From Atherix ibis (taxonomy: Eukaryota; Arthropoda; Insecta; Diptera; Athericidae), in the NCBI GenBank assembly GCA_958298945.1, contig OY282606.1, positions 27,129,740-27,193,739 on the forward strand: a stretch of DNA of 64,000 bases, read 5' to 3'. Positions 10,250-21,577 of the stretch are shown here, in pieces (positions within the stretch are counted from its first letter, which is position 1; every line of letters starts with the position of its first letter). Position numbers and translations under genes: made by a program. Under the pieces are notes generated by a model that saw nothing but the letters and a program-made list of their open reading frames with translations, did no database searches and was not told the DNA's origin.

Positions 10250-12105
10250 TTCGACCATCAACTTAAAACGCACCTTGTAGATCACCATATACTCGTATTT
10301 GGATAGAAACTTTTTCGAGTGCACCTCTACGAAATTTTTATGTGAAACACGTGGACCTTCTTAATCTAAGATCACTTTTCAGAGTCTAAAATAACTATTC
10401 GTTAAACTATGACAATTTAGTTTTTAATAAGATATTATTTAAGATAAAAATGGTAGCCTAAACTGATTCAGTTCAATCTTTCTCTTATAACTCAAAACCA
10501 TAAAATAGATTTTTAGTTAAATTTTATCTTAAGTTTAAAAGAAAAAAAAAACAAAAGTTAAATAGGTTAAGTTATCGTAAAATGTATTAAAAATTAATTG
10601 ATGATAATATTTATAGAAAAAAAAAATTTAATCCAAAATTTTATTTGTACGTGCGAAGCTACTGCGTTCTCTGATCGAATTTCTTATCAAATTTTGATCG
10701 AAAGCAGGTTTACGGAAATTACTCAAATTACGCAAGAAACCACCTGATAGGGAACAGATAGGCTGGACTGATTGCTTACGCAGACCATGCATGGTGTTAA
10801 CGATGACGATGACGATGACGAGGAAGATGAAATGGTCAATAATGAAGATGAAGTCGGCTATGGCTCGAAATGGTCTTTCATTTAATTCGCGTTTACCTGT
10901 AAATTAAAATACAAAATGTGGAATTGTTTGCGCTTCAAAATTTCAATCACGTAGGCGTCAGAACAGGTAGTACAGTTGGGCAGATACTTGTTGCCGAGAT
11001 CATTACCTACTCGACAGAAATAACAAATATTCATCTGACCTAAATATTCTGACTCCGATCAGTTGATAGCTATTCTTGTCGCTACACTATCATCAGCCGA
11101 TTCCGTTAACAACAATAAAGTGAATAACCGGCAATCAAGACCAGTTTTTTGTCAACATGACGCTTTCGAAATAGACTCAGAATTTTCAATATATTTCGAT
11201 GCACTCGAATTCGATGTAATCCAGTTTAAAATGTCACAGAACAGCTAAATCGAATACCATTAAAATCACCTTCAGTTCCACTTTCTGTTTCCATTCATGC
11301 CATCATTCAAAAGCAGTTGTGATAACTTATTCCATTGAATCCATCGGCACAATTATAATTTCTAATTAACACATTTTTCGATTATGTTTTTTTCCGCACT
11401 ACTAATCGAGACATGAACTTCGGAAACAAATCCTCAATCAATCCAGAAACTTTTCAAGATCATTCGTTGAAATTTCTTTTTTCGATTTCTTTAACTCTTT
11501 TCGAAAAGATCGATTACTTTCGAAGGTAGATTTAATACGAATAAAATTATCAAATCAGGATTTTGTCAATAGTTGAGTCCACTCACTAGTCACTCATAGG
11601 CTCTAGTCGACCATTCATTCAAAAAGGGAAATTATATAAAATTGAGGTCATCAAAAACCAAAATGGTACAAATCGATTTGGAAATAATTCCAAAGTAAAA
11701 TGCTCAATGACGATGGGGATTTTATTTGGAAATTTTATTAGAAAATTCCACAATGGAACAGTACCAATTTCAAATAGTACAACGGAAAATTTGTTTGTCA
11801 TTTTAGAAAATTAATCGGTTTGAATGGAAACCTTTTCTAATCTGTCTACTAAGAAAAATTTAGATTATATTTTTTCTTTCAGCAGCCTTGACCTGATAAT
11901 CAATTTTTACAAAAAAATTATTATTTGCTATAAAAAATTATTTATTTTATATTGTAGTTTGGAAAGCAATATTTTAATTGCTATTTAATTAATATAATAT
12001 TTATGGTAAATTTTGTTAAGTATAAAATTTTGCCATTTTATATTTTGAAAAAATAATATATAAAAAATTGCAGACAATAATAATTTTAGTGATTCTTCGT
12101 AGTCA
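10250..12105. other. No gene recognised; short GATGAC microsatellite
   Basis: AT-rich sequence with a degenerate GATGAC run at about 10800-10835. An ORF of 61 codons at 11063-11248 and one of 60 codons at 11619-11801 (minus) have no family signature; I regard both as chance. Confidence 0.5.
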
Positions 12106-12109
12106 CGTT

Positions 12110-13830
12110 TCGCCAGCGAGCAGGTTCATCTTCCGCTCCGTCGATAGATCAATAAGGGAAATTGCAACGAACGAGGCTCTGTAAATTCATAAATAAATGT
12201 GGAAAAGGCATTGTAGCCACGAAAAGTGAATGGGTAGGTGATCGTTTCTGTCAGGAAAGCCATGTACTTTCCATGAAAATTAACCCAATATCCTTGTAGG
12301 AACGATCGAGGTACGATCGAGGGTGGAATAAAGGTACGATCGAGGGTGGACTTAGCTTCTCTAGGTGAAAAATAGGTCGGGGTAGCATCGTTTAATAAAA
12401 TATGATACCATCGTTTAAACAACAGTTTCTTTGAGAGCCTCAAGAGCGACTCTGTGCATTGAAATCTCTGAGAATGATGGTGTTTTCAGGTAGCTGGCTA
12501 ACTAGATCTTTCCAATCCTCAGACGAAAATAAGGGAAATTGCCACAAATGAGGCTCTGTAAATTCATTAATAAATATGGAAAAGGCATTGTAGCCACGGA
12601 AAGTGAATGGGTAGGTGATCGTTTCTGTCAGGAAAGCCATGCACCTTTCATGAAAATTAACCCAATATCCTTATAGGAACGATCGATGTACGATCGAGGT
12701 ACGATCGAGGGTGGAATAAAGGTACGATCGAGGGTGGACTTAGCTTCTCTAGGTGAAAAATAGGTCGGGGTAGCATCGTTTAATAAAATATGGTACCATC
12801 GTTTAAACAACAGTTTCTTTGAGTGCCTCAAGAGCGACTCTGTGCATTGAAGTCTCCGAGGATAATGGTGTTTTCAGGTAGCTGCCTAACTAGATCTTTC
12901 CAATCTGCAGACGGAAAAGGCAGGCTATCTTCAATGTTTACATTTAAAATGTAAACTTTGGGGAAGGGATTTAGCGGAAATGACGACTATCTGAAAATTT
13001 GTGGACACTTGTATTTCCGAGAAGGTGATGGAGGCGTGTATGAGAAAACTAATTATTTTAGCAGTAAGCTCAGATCTTCTAGGCTATTAAAGAATATGGA
13101 GCCTGTGCTTGGTTTTTCAGGCTTCATTTTTCTGGGCTATATTAAGAACAGTGCTGTGTTCTTTTGCGTTAAGGTCTTCTAATGTGTTTATTGATGAAAC
13201 AAGTTATTCGCGGGTGGATCGAGAGGAGGGTAAAGGTGTTTGTAAATAGATTTACCTGAAGAATTGTCTGTGATAATTATTGGTTTTTCGAAAGTCGGCG
13301 TTGGAAATTTGGATAGCTCTGCTTGTATGAAAGTGACGGGTATTAGGGTGAGGGGTATTGGAGTGAGGGTGAGAATTCGATGTCTGGTGGTATTTTTTTT
13401 TTGGATAGGGAGGGGTATGGGGTGAGGGTGAGGATTCGATGTTTGGATGAGATGGGATGGCTCACAGACTGCTTCTGAAACGAGGTGTTGGTATGAACTC
13501 TAAAGCCACCAATTTCGTTTTTATTGCTGTAGCAAATGGTCCGTTTTCTGAGCTGTGCTCACGACGGGCAACATCCGTTTTCTGAGCTGTGCGAGTTTAT
13601 TTTGTAGTTACGTGAACATGGCAGTTCTGGATGGGTCGCGACCCATCATCTGGCTCATATTCACAAAGTAATGTGAATTTGGCAGTTGCGACATCTGATC
13701 GGGTCGGGATAGTAATACGAATCTATGGAACAGGATGTTAATGTTGAAGGGGTGGTCGTTAATGTTGAAGGAAAATATCTACGTACTGTGTCAGAGGGGA
13801 ATCCGGGGGGCTAACGTCCATATCCATAGT
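12110..13830 (-). pseudogene. Antisense I-like LINE remnant (Gag to endonuclease)
   Basis: A decayed relative of the full-length LINE at 43203-48887. Reading downward: the Gag start MDMDVSPPDSP (ATG at 13827), a large deletion, the first zinc knuckle (PIRCRNCQ, about 13670), a proline/serine-rich block, the Gag C-terminus (INTLEDLNAKEHSTVLNIAQ, about 13190-13120), then the endonuclease: FLIHASITFSEIQVSTNFQ (about 13040-12985), ADWKDL-type residues and PENTIILGDFNAQ (about 12870-12835; catalytic GDFN), YFIKRCYPDLFF, and FSWKVHGF with NDHLPI (about 12650-12610; equivalent of SDH). Reading frames shift often. The endonuclease piece is tandemly duplicated (separate entry). RT and 3' end are absent. 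Confidence 0.8.
12154..12915. repeat. Tandem duplication of LINE endonuclease piece, 377-bp step
   Basis: The segment beginning aagggaaattgc at 12154 recurs from 12531 in direct orientation with about 95 percent identity by eye. Both copies end in the block ttttcaggtagctg with actagatctttccaat. Inside each copy a short unit gtacgatcgag is itself repeated: twice plus a partial in copy 1, three times plus a partial in copy 2. Confidence 0.85.
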
Positions 13831-13919
13831 TGATATTTGAACTCGCAATTATACTAGCACTATTTAATATTTAATATTGCCACTCAATAATGATTTAATT
13901 TTAAAAACAGAAATAGGAG

Positions 13920-14262
13920 AGAATATAAAAGAGGAGAGACCGCGACCGTCAATTCTGAGGTATCAAGACATAACACAACAAATTTGTGCCTTTGTCACAG
14001 GGTGCGTAATTCCAAGATTTGGTAATGTTAATTGGCGTCCAAAATCGTGCAATTTGACATCGCCAATATTTTTATTGTGAAGTTAAGTAAAAAATTCTGG
14101 TCTACTCAAACAATTCTTAAATTTTAGAGCACTTCAAATCTATCGAATAAAGTCCAAATTATAGTACGCAATGTGCGAAAAAGTCACTAAAAATAACCTC
14201 AAAATATTGGAGTGCCGCAGAAAGTTTTGCGGCAGCCCATTTCAATAATTTCAACTAGTTTT
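13920..14262 (+). pseudogene. IFSDEAHF-type transposase C-terminal remnant
   Basis: CVIPRFGNVNWRPKSCNLTSP (first residues from about 14000) matches the block ending at the third catalytic motif (VISRNGDVNWPPRSCDLTPLD in family members). Further on, AMCEKVTKNNLKILECRRKF with CGSPFQ (about 14168-14250) matches the C-terminal tail. The catalytic third Asp is lost. It ends abruptly at the start of the 1-kb duplicated segment at 14263. Confidence 0.65.
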
Positions 14263-15270
14263 GCGAACTCGTTTCACGAATTTGCGCGCAAATTCACACA
14301 AATTCACGTGATGGCATTCGATCTTTACTCATTTTTTTTGTTGAAATTTCTCACAGTTGGGGTTGAAGACTCACCAGTTTGGAAGTAAGTTCTCAATATT
14401 TTCCATTTTTCTTCAAGCGTATGGAATACCATTTCGTAAAATTCTTACTTTCAACTAACAATCTGTCAATTCGTGTTGACATTTAACACTCAAGTACTTC
14501 AAATAAATAGTAGTTCAAAATTGAACCGCTAGATGGACCACCCTATAGTAGGAATCCCCATGATTTTAGGTCAGGGATCACTGCTTCACCACCACAATCT
14601 TGACGAGAGCTTTTTAGATGTTAATATGTCATACGTGGACGGATTACCAAACTTGAGCATAACAACTTTATAAGATTTAATTTGACAGAAATAAAAGTTT
14701 AGTTTATATTTTGTTAGTTAAACCTAGGTGGCTTAGGAGATTATAAAGAGGACTTGGGAATAAAGCGAAAGGTCAAGTAGTACTGACACAGGAGCAATTC
14801 TTCCAGAGAAAAACTCAAAGGTAAGGCGGCAGTTCCGGAGGATATGTAAAATTGTAAGGGGAACTCCGCAGTTTTGACAGCTGGGGGATTGAAGGTTGTG
14901 AAATAGGAAGACGTGTGTAAGTGCAGTGTGACCAATTCTAATCCTGATCAGTTTTCTTTGGTTTCTGAATAAATGGGATGAAAAGTGTGAACCCCAGTAT
15001 TTTAGCAGACAAGTACCGCCGGATATCCAGATTACAAGTCTAGCTTCTCCGCATCTCTACGTTTGTCCCTTGGTGAGCAGCTGCGGCATGTCGGGTGTGG
15101 CCGTAAATGTTGGACGTTGGACTGCAGATTTTGTCATTTCTTAAAATACCCACATTACCTGAAATCTAACAAACTCTTAAATGTTTGTTTTTAAACAAAA
15201 GGTAGCGAATGTGATCCAGGACTAGGTAGCACTTTATGCCCATAATGGCATTAATTGCAGAGAGCGATTT
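14263..15270. repeat. Duplicated segment, copy 1 (partner 20650-21577)
   Basis: About 1 kb that recurs at 20650-21577 in the same orientation with about 90-95 percent identity by eye. It contains, antisense, the first codons of a family C transposase (MSKDRMPSREF; ATG near 14333) and the 3' end of an I-like LINE ORF (separate entry), plus about 300 bases of non-coding sequence beginning tctacgtttgtcccttgg. Copy 1 has an insertion of about 60 bases near 15000 that copy 2 lacks. Confidence 0.85.
14741..14975 (-). pseudogene. I-like LINE ORF2 C-terminus, copy 1
   Basis: The minus strand reads KLIRIRIGHTALTHVFLFHN, then SPSCQNCGVPLTILHILRNC and a tail that stops at 14741. This parallels the C-terminus of the full-length LINE (IRIGHTALTHNFLFGN, then FCQSCGTHFTVYHILQEC), a C-x2-C-x7-H-x4-C knuckle. 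The cysteines and histidine are intact. Only the last 75 or so codons remain. Confidence 0.8.
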
Positions 15271-15345
15271 AGTCATTAAAAATAACCTGAAATTAATGGA
15301 GTCCTGCAGAAGGTTTTGCGGCAGCCCATTTCAATAATTTCACAT
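15270..15345 (+). pseudogene. Second copy of transposase C-terminal tail
   Basis: The sequence from agtcattaaaaataacctg to cccatttcaataatttca repeats 14187-14262 in direct orientation with about 85 percent identity. It encodes KVIKNNLKLMESCRRFCG, the same C-terminal tail. The two tails therefore flank the 14263-15270 segment. Confidence 0.7.
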
Positions 15346-18300
15346 TTTATACATAATAAAAAAAATCCAGTAAATAAATATAAAAATAATCCAGTAAATA
15401 AATATAAAAATAATATTTTAATCAAATTGTATATGATAAATTTATTTTTTCTATCCAAAATTTAAATTGGGTTACCCTTTATTAAATATAGATAGTTAAA
15501 AATTCAGTTTCAACTTCTAAAAAATTATTACAAAAAAAAAATACTTAATAAACATTTTTATATGAATTTAATTTAGTGGCAAAATACAATCCATTTGACC
15601 ACTAAGACCTCTCGGCTTATCTATCCTATTCGGAGACGTTTCATTTCCTTATGACCATTCCAAATTATTATCAATAATAAATATTCGAATAAATAGAAAA
15701 TAATTTAATCAATAAGATTTTGTTATATTTAAATTTTATGCATTTAAATTAGAAATTGAATCTTAAAAACTGGGCACCCTTGAGGCTGGAAATAAACGGT
15801 ATTTTGACGATGGATAACACATTCTGCGCCATTCAAATCGAGTCGAGATTTTTGAGGTGTGATAGTACAGATCGTGACGAGAAATTCTTTCACTGATCGC
15901 AAAATAGAGTTATTCCAAAGTTAATAGACATTTTATGTTATTGCCAATAAATATTACCTAACTGTTTAACTATTTGTCCAATTTCGAATAGTTTTGCACA
16001 TTTTGCCGGTTTTTGTTTTTTTCTCCATTCTATTTGGATATTTTCTTAATAATTTATCAGCTGAAAAGTTAGAGAAACTCAAGTGAAATTGTAATTTTTT
16101 CTTTTCAGGATGGCAAGGGGAGAAGAGGGTCTACATATTATTGGTGGTATGTTTTGTACCTGAAATGATCATCTACGTAATATGAACGAGGGCATATGTC
16201 CTTTTTTTTATACTAAGTTAAGGTCGGAAGCCTAAGACGTTGCTTAAGATGGTTGTGCGCGAAAGTATATAATTACATAAATTTCGTTCGGACAAAATAA
16301 GTTGTCAACAAAGCAACTGCTGATCAGTGGAGTTTGTGGGTGTTGCAGCATAACTTGCCAATGGACTTATTGGTCAGAAGGAAGAAAGCCGACGTTATCG
16401 TATTAGGAGACACAATAAACCCGGAGACAAATCGTGGCCAAGAAAATAGTATCGGTCGACGGTAACTTTTCCAGCTGATGAGGAATCTTGTCCATAATAA
16501 GGTGGCAGCATTGATGGCGGTATTTATAATCATAACGGTGGCTATTTGCCATCATAGTTTTTAGTGTTGATTGCTGCAGTTCCTGAGTGCGAGTACGTGG
16601 GTGTAAAGGCATCAATGAAAAACTGATAGAGGCTACACAATATTGGATTCATCTAAATTGTGAAGTAACCCAAGGGGGATCAGGAGATCGATAGATTCTT
16701 TGTGGTGACAGCCATTATTTAGACCTAGCATATTCAATGGCCAGTGCTCACGGTAACTGTGCCTGACTGCCAACATTCTGAATGGTGAACTTTTGGTTTT
16801 TTTCTCCTTCTCAGATTTAAGCTGTTAAGTGACAAGAAATTTATGAGTCACAAATAACATAGAATTGCAATTCTGCCACCGTTAGACAGTTATGGCACAA
16901 CGCGACCATTCATTTCGCCATCGGCTATATTGGGCAGCTAAATTTTTGCTGCTCTTGTTAACAGACAGTGGTGATATTTGTCCAAGTTGCATCTCGGTCA
17001 CAATTATCGAGTGAGTCTGGTAAATTGCGTCCTTTTATTGGTGGTCTTACCCAACAAAAGGAACAAGAAACATTTGGAAAACATTGACAATTGTATCGCC
17101 CCACCAACGGGCAGCAATATTAAAAACAGTTGCAATTTTCTAGACTATCAGTTTTTCCCATAATTTCGGTTTATTGTAAAATACAAAATGTTGTGAATGC
17201 AAAATGCAGAGTGCAGAATACTCAGTGCTGACAATGACTATGTTCAGAATGGAACAGTCATGCAAGGGGGTTGAGCGCAAATTCCCGTTGAAATTCCGTA
17301 GAAACTATAAATGGTCAGTGCCAAAGTCTTCGGAAATACACGAGTAATAACCTATAACGATGTAATGGGTCGGTTGGATTTAGAAGAAGGGCTATAGTTA
17401 CTAGTTAGAAGCCACCAAGCATGCCGTTGTTCGTCAGCTCGTCGGCGTGTTTTGTTACCTCGCTAAGCAAATACAGCTAAGTAGACAGACGCCCACCTTC
17501 AGAAATCCACTGAATGTCATAGTTATGTTAATGGGAAACAAATTGAATAGTTATGCTGTAGAATATTTAGCCCGTTATCAGTAAGTACAGCATCTATTGT
17601 TGATCTGCTGTAACTGAAGCGATCGCAGGGCACTCCACACTATGGGCAATCTACCAACTATTCGAACTGAATTTTTGCATTCAGAACTTGGATGAGGAAT
17701 AGCACGGACTCTCTATGTATGTACATCACAGGCCAAAAGTTAAATTATATCCTTAAAAAATACAGGAAGCTACCAATTAAAGTCTTTATTTTTAAAATTT
17801 TGAATAAATTCACATCACTATTATTTATTTTATTATATTTATTTTATTTATTTATTTATAAAAACAGTTGTGCCATAGTAACTATGGGCAGTCTGGTATA
17901 AGATGCATCCGTTATAAAAAGCTTAAAAAATTGTTAACAAAAGTTGTTTTTTTCGTTGACAAAAATTATAAAAATTCACTAAATACTTACTAAAAACTTT
18001 ACAATTTTACTTAACTGTAAACTTACTTAACTTTTTAAAAAAAAATTACATTTGGTTTGTATACCTTGGAGAATTATGTAACAGGGAAAAATGTCCTTTA
18101 GGATTATATTGGGGTAAAAGTAGAGAAGATAGATTTTCTACATCATGTGACTGTGAAAAAACTTTTGTATGTTCACAATTAAAATGGACGTCTTCCGAAG
18201 TGAGAATTGCTCTACATAACTTGGACGGTTTGATAGTAATTTTCTGTTTTATTCGTCGGCAATGTCCAACACGCGCCCAGGTTAACGCCACGCAGTGGAA

Positions 18301-18571
18301 CCTGCCTAGCTCTGAGTTAGACGTAATGGCTTCCGTTGAAAGGTATTTCTTCCTTATCAAAGAGTTTGAAGATTTCCAAATATTATTCAATTCCAAAGTT
18401 TGATAACATTTTATCAAGTTTGAACTGGATGACTACACATAACTAGGAGTTATTTGTACAGCATGGACCATTTAGAAGTTCCATTTTATAAAGTAAATAA
18501 AAAAAAACTAGTGTATTTTTTTCAAATTTCCGGTTTTATTAAAAAGATAACCTTGAAATTTCAGACCGAAA
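15346..18571. other. No gene recognised; TTTA-rich run and possible small exon
   Basis: Mixed AT-rich and less biased sequence. 16109-16146 has splice-like borders (see findings). A low-complexity TTTA/TTTAT run lies at about 17815-17862. A 123-codon minus-strand ORF at 18046-18417 has ordinary-looking composition but no family I recognise. ORFs at 16324-16615 (minus) likewise have no recognised signature. Confidence 0.4.
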
Positions 18572-18573
18572 TA

Positions 18574-19850
18574 ACAGTTCGGCTAAAAAGTTTATAAGGT
18601 TGACGTGTAGATGGCGCCTCTTGCAAGAATCATTTATCCTTCAAATAATTCCTGTCAAAATTTGACAGCAATCGTTCGATTGGTTCGTGCGATATAGCAT
18701 TTTGAGTGAAGCAACTTTTGTTATTGAAAAAAAAATGGATAAAGACGAATTTCGTGTATTGATAAAGCATTGCTTTTTGATGAAAACAAATACAGTGGAA
18801 ACCAAAGCATGGTTTGACAAACGTTATCCGGACTCTGCTCCAGCTATTTCAACTGTGGAATATTGGTTTCGTCAATTTCGAACTGGTCGTACAAGCACAG
18901 TTGATGCAGAACGCAGTGGACGCCCAATAGAGGTGGTTACGGCAGAAAACATCAAAAAAATCCACAAAATAATTTTAAATGACCGTAAAGTGAAGTTGAG
19001 CGAGATAGCTGAGACTCTGAAGATATCGAAAGAGCGTGTTGGACATATCGTGCATGAATATTTGGGCATGCGAAAGCTCTGTGCAAAGTGGGTGCCGCGT
19101 GAGCTCACTGTGGACCAAAAACAACAACGTGTTGATGATTCTGAGCAGTGTTTGGAGCTGTTCAAGCGCAATGAAGCCGAATTTTTGCGTCGATATGTGA
19201 CAATGGATGAAACATGGCTCCGTTCACTACACTCCAGAGTCCAATCGGCAGTCGGCAGAGTGGAGAGCGAGCGACGAACCGAATCCAAAGCGCGGAAAGA
19301 CGCAACAGTCGGCTGGCAAGGTGATAGCGTCTGTATTTTGGGATGCGCTTGGTATAATATTCATTGACTATCTCCAGAAGGGACAGCCGATCAACAGCGA
19401 CTATTATGTAGCGTTATTGGATCGTTTGAAGAAAGAAATCGCTAAGAAACGGCCTCATTTGAAGAAGAAAAAAGTGTTGTTTCACCAAGACAATGCACCG
19501 TGTAACAAGTCGATGAAAACGATGGTCAAACTCAATGAATTGGGCTACAAATTGCTGCCCCATCCACCGTATTCTCCAGATCTGGGCCCCAGCGACTTTT
19601 TCCTGTTTGCAGACCTCAAGAGAATGCTCGCTGGCAAGAAATTTAAGACCGATGATGAAGCGATTGCCGAAACTGAAGCCTATTTTGAGGCAAAACCGAA
19701 AGAGTACTATAAAAATGGTATCGAAAAGTTGGAAGATCGCTATAATCGCTGTATCGCCCTCAAAGGCAACTATGTTGAATAATAAAAAATGAATTTCGCA
19801 AAAAAAAATATTTTTACTGTGTTACCTTATAAACTTTTCAGCCGAACTGT
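18574..19850 (+). mobile_element. Full-length mariner with matching TIRs and TA duplication
   Basis: The element is 1277 bp, the usual mariner length. The left end acagttcggctaaaaagttt and the reverse of the right end (acagttcggctgaaaagttt) differ at one of 20 positions and continue to match for several bases. TA flanks both sides (18572-18573 and 19851-19852). The transposase lies in the same orientation inside it, with about 160 bases of 5' leader and about 68 bases after the stop. It is the best preserved DNA transposon of the window and abuts an antisense family C remnant on its right. Confidence 0.95.
18735..19782 (+). pseudogene. mariner transposase, one frameshift from intact
   Basis: D,D34D transposase catalysing TA-targeted cut-and-paste transposition, acting in the nucleus. 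MDKDEFRVLIKHCFLM opens the frame; the paired helix-turn-helix region spans about residues 1-115 (GRTSTVDAERSGRP between; ILNDRKVKLSEIAETLKISK second); the WVPREL linker follows. The first Asp is in TMDETW, the second in FHQDNAPCN, the third in GPSDFFLF; I count 34 residues between the last two. The frame changes once near 19210-19225, just after DETW, where one extra base breaks the expected HYYTPES motif, and continues from 19207 to the stop at 19780-19782. Total length about 348 codons fits the family. I see no other stop. It resembles mellifera-subfamily mariners. Confidence 0.95.
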
Positions 19851-19852
19851 TA

Positions 19853-20710
19853 CAACATCATTTAAATGACTGCCACTGCTGGCTTTACAGTACCCCATTC
19901 GTTTTTCCGGGACTGTATCTCTTCAATGGCAACTTTGATTTCGTGTTTCAAGGCCTCAGTTGTGTCTGGATGGCTTGCGTAACATTTATCATTAACGGAT
20001 CCCCACAGAAAATAATCCAACGGCCTCAAATCACAGCTCCGAGGCGGCTAATTGACATCAGAATTTCGGCTGTGTGGCAAGTGGCCCCGTCCTTTTGGAA
20101 ACAAAAATTCGTTGAGCATTCCACGATAGCGCTCACCATTGACCGTAATGGCGGCTCCTTCATCGTTTTCGAAGAAAAACGGGCCAATTATGCCTCCACT
20201 CCAAAATCCGCACCAAACCGTGACTCGTTGTGGATGCATCGGCTTTTCCATGGTGACGTATGGATTTTCTGAGCCCCAGATGCGACAATTTTGTTTGTTG
20301 ACATACCCACCGAGTTGGAAATGGGCCTCATCCGAAAAGATTATTTTTCGGTAAAAATTCTCATCTTCGGACAATTGATCTTGAGCACATTCGGTAAACC
20401 GGAAACGCATCGGAAGGTCATGCGGCTTTAGTTGTTGGACTAATTAAACTTTGTAAGCTTTTATACTGAGATCTTTGGGCAAAATTCTCAACAGAGAAGT
20501 GCGAGAAATGTTCAATTCCTGAGAACGATGACAAGTTGATATTTATGGATGATCACTGACGTTTTCAGCAACGGCGGCAATATTCGTGGTCGTCTTAGAG
20601 CGGGAACGAGTTGCTTTGGCAAACACCAAACCAGTTTCGCGAACTCGGTTCACGAATTTGCCCATAAATTCACGTGATGGCATTCGATCTTTGCTCATTT
20701 TTTTTTAAAT
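19853..20710 (-). pseudogene. Tc1/mariner family C transposase, antisense
   Basis: Starts at MSKDRMPSREFMGKFVNR (ATG near 20699) and runs left. The helix-turn-helix region includes RSQELNISRTSLLRILPKD; the catalytic domain opens with FYRKIIFSDEAHFQLGGYVN (about 20355-20300), RIWGSENP, PQRVTVWCGFWSGG, GPFFFENDEGAAITVNGERY and LNEFLFPK. At 20090 the second motif (FQKDGATCHTA, readable in a neighbouring frame) is joined to SRNSDVN, so about 20 codons between the second and third acidic residues are gone; PPRSCDLRPLDYFLWG follows (about 20040). An in-frame stop interrupts VN*PPRS. A 120-codon open stretch (20048-20410) keeps the DEAHF Asp. A second copy of its 5' end is at 14263-14340. Confidence 0.85.
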
Positions 20711-21577
20711 TTGTCATAGTTTGGGTTGAAGACTCACCACTTTGGAAGTAAGTTCTCAATATTTCCCAGTTTTCTTCAAGCGTATGGATTACCATTATCG
20801 TAAAATTTAGACTTTCAACTAACAATCTGTCGATTCGTGATGACATTTAACACTCTAGTACATCAAATAAATAGTAGTTCAAAATGGAACCGCTAGATGG
20901 ACCACCATATAGTAGGAATCTCCATGAATTAAAGTCAGGGATCACTGCTTCACCACCACAATCTGGACGAGAGCTTTTTACATGTTAATATGTCATACGT
21001 GGACGGATTACCAAACTTGAGCATAACAACTTTATAAGATTTAATTTGACAGAAATAAAAGTTTAGTTTATATTTTGTTAGTTAAACCTAAGTGGCCTAG
21101 GATATTATAAAGAGGACTTGGGAATAAAGCGAAAGGTCAAGTAGTACTGACATAGGAGGAATTCTTCCAGAGAAAAAAATCAAAGGTGAGGCGACAGTTC
21201 CTGAGGATATGTAAAATTGTAAGGGGAACTCCGCAGTTTTGACAGCTGGGGGATTGGAGGTTGTGAAATAGGAAGACGTATGTAAGTGTAGTGTGACCAA
21301 TTCTAATCCTGATCAGTTTTCTTTGGTTTCTGAATATATTGGATGAAAATTCTCCGAATCTCTACGTTTGTCCCTTGGTGAGCAGCTCCGGCATGTCGGG
21401 TGTGGCCGTAAATATTGGTCGTTGGACTGCAGATTTTGTCATTTCTTAAAATACCCATATTACCTGAAATCTAACAAACTCTTAAATGTTTATTTTTAAA
21501 CAAAAGGTAGCGTATGTGGTTCAGGACTAGGTGGCACTTTATGCCCATAATGGCATTAATTGCAGAGAGCGAATTAG
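20650..21577. repeat. Duplicated segment, copy 2 (partner 14263-15270)
   Basis: Same order of blocks as copy 1: the transposase 5' end, a non-coding spacer (containing ggaaccgctagatggaccac), the LINE C-terminus, and the non-coding tail to gcattaattgcagagagcga. Here the transposase is continuous to the left, so this copy looks nearer to the ancestral arrangement. Confidence 0.85.
21097..21330 (-). pseudogene. I-like LINE ORF2 C-terminus, copy 2
   Basis: The counterpart of 14741-14975: minus strand LIRIRIGHTTLTYVFLFHN-like reading, then SPSCQNCGVPLTILHILRNC with the zinc-knuckle residues kept. Small base changes and an extra base in an A-run shift the frame after the knuckle, giving a different tail. 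Confidence 0.75.

Noticed and set aside
11063..11248. 61-codon ORF as a gene
   Set aside because: Short, without signature, in AT-rich sequence; likely chance.
18046..18417. 123-codon minus-strand ORF as a host gene
   Set aside because: No domain, no splice context and no conserved motif recognised; left as an unassigned ORF.
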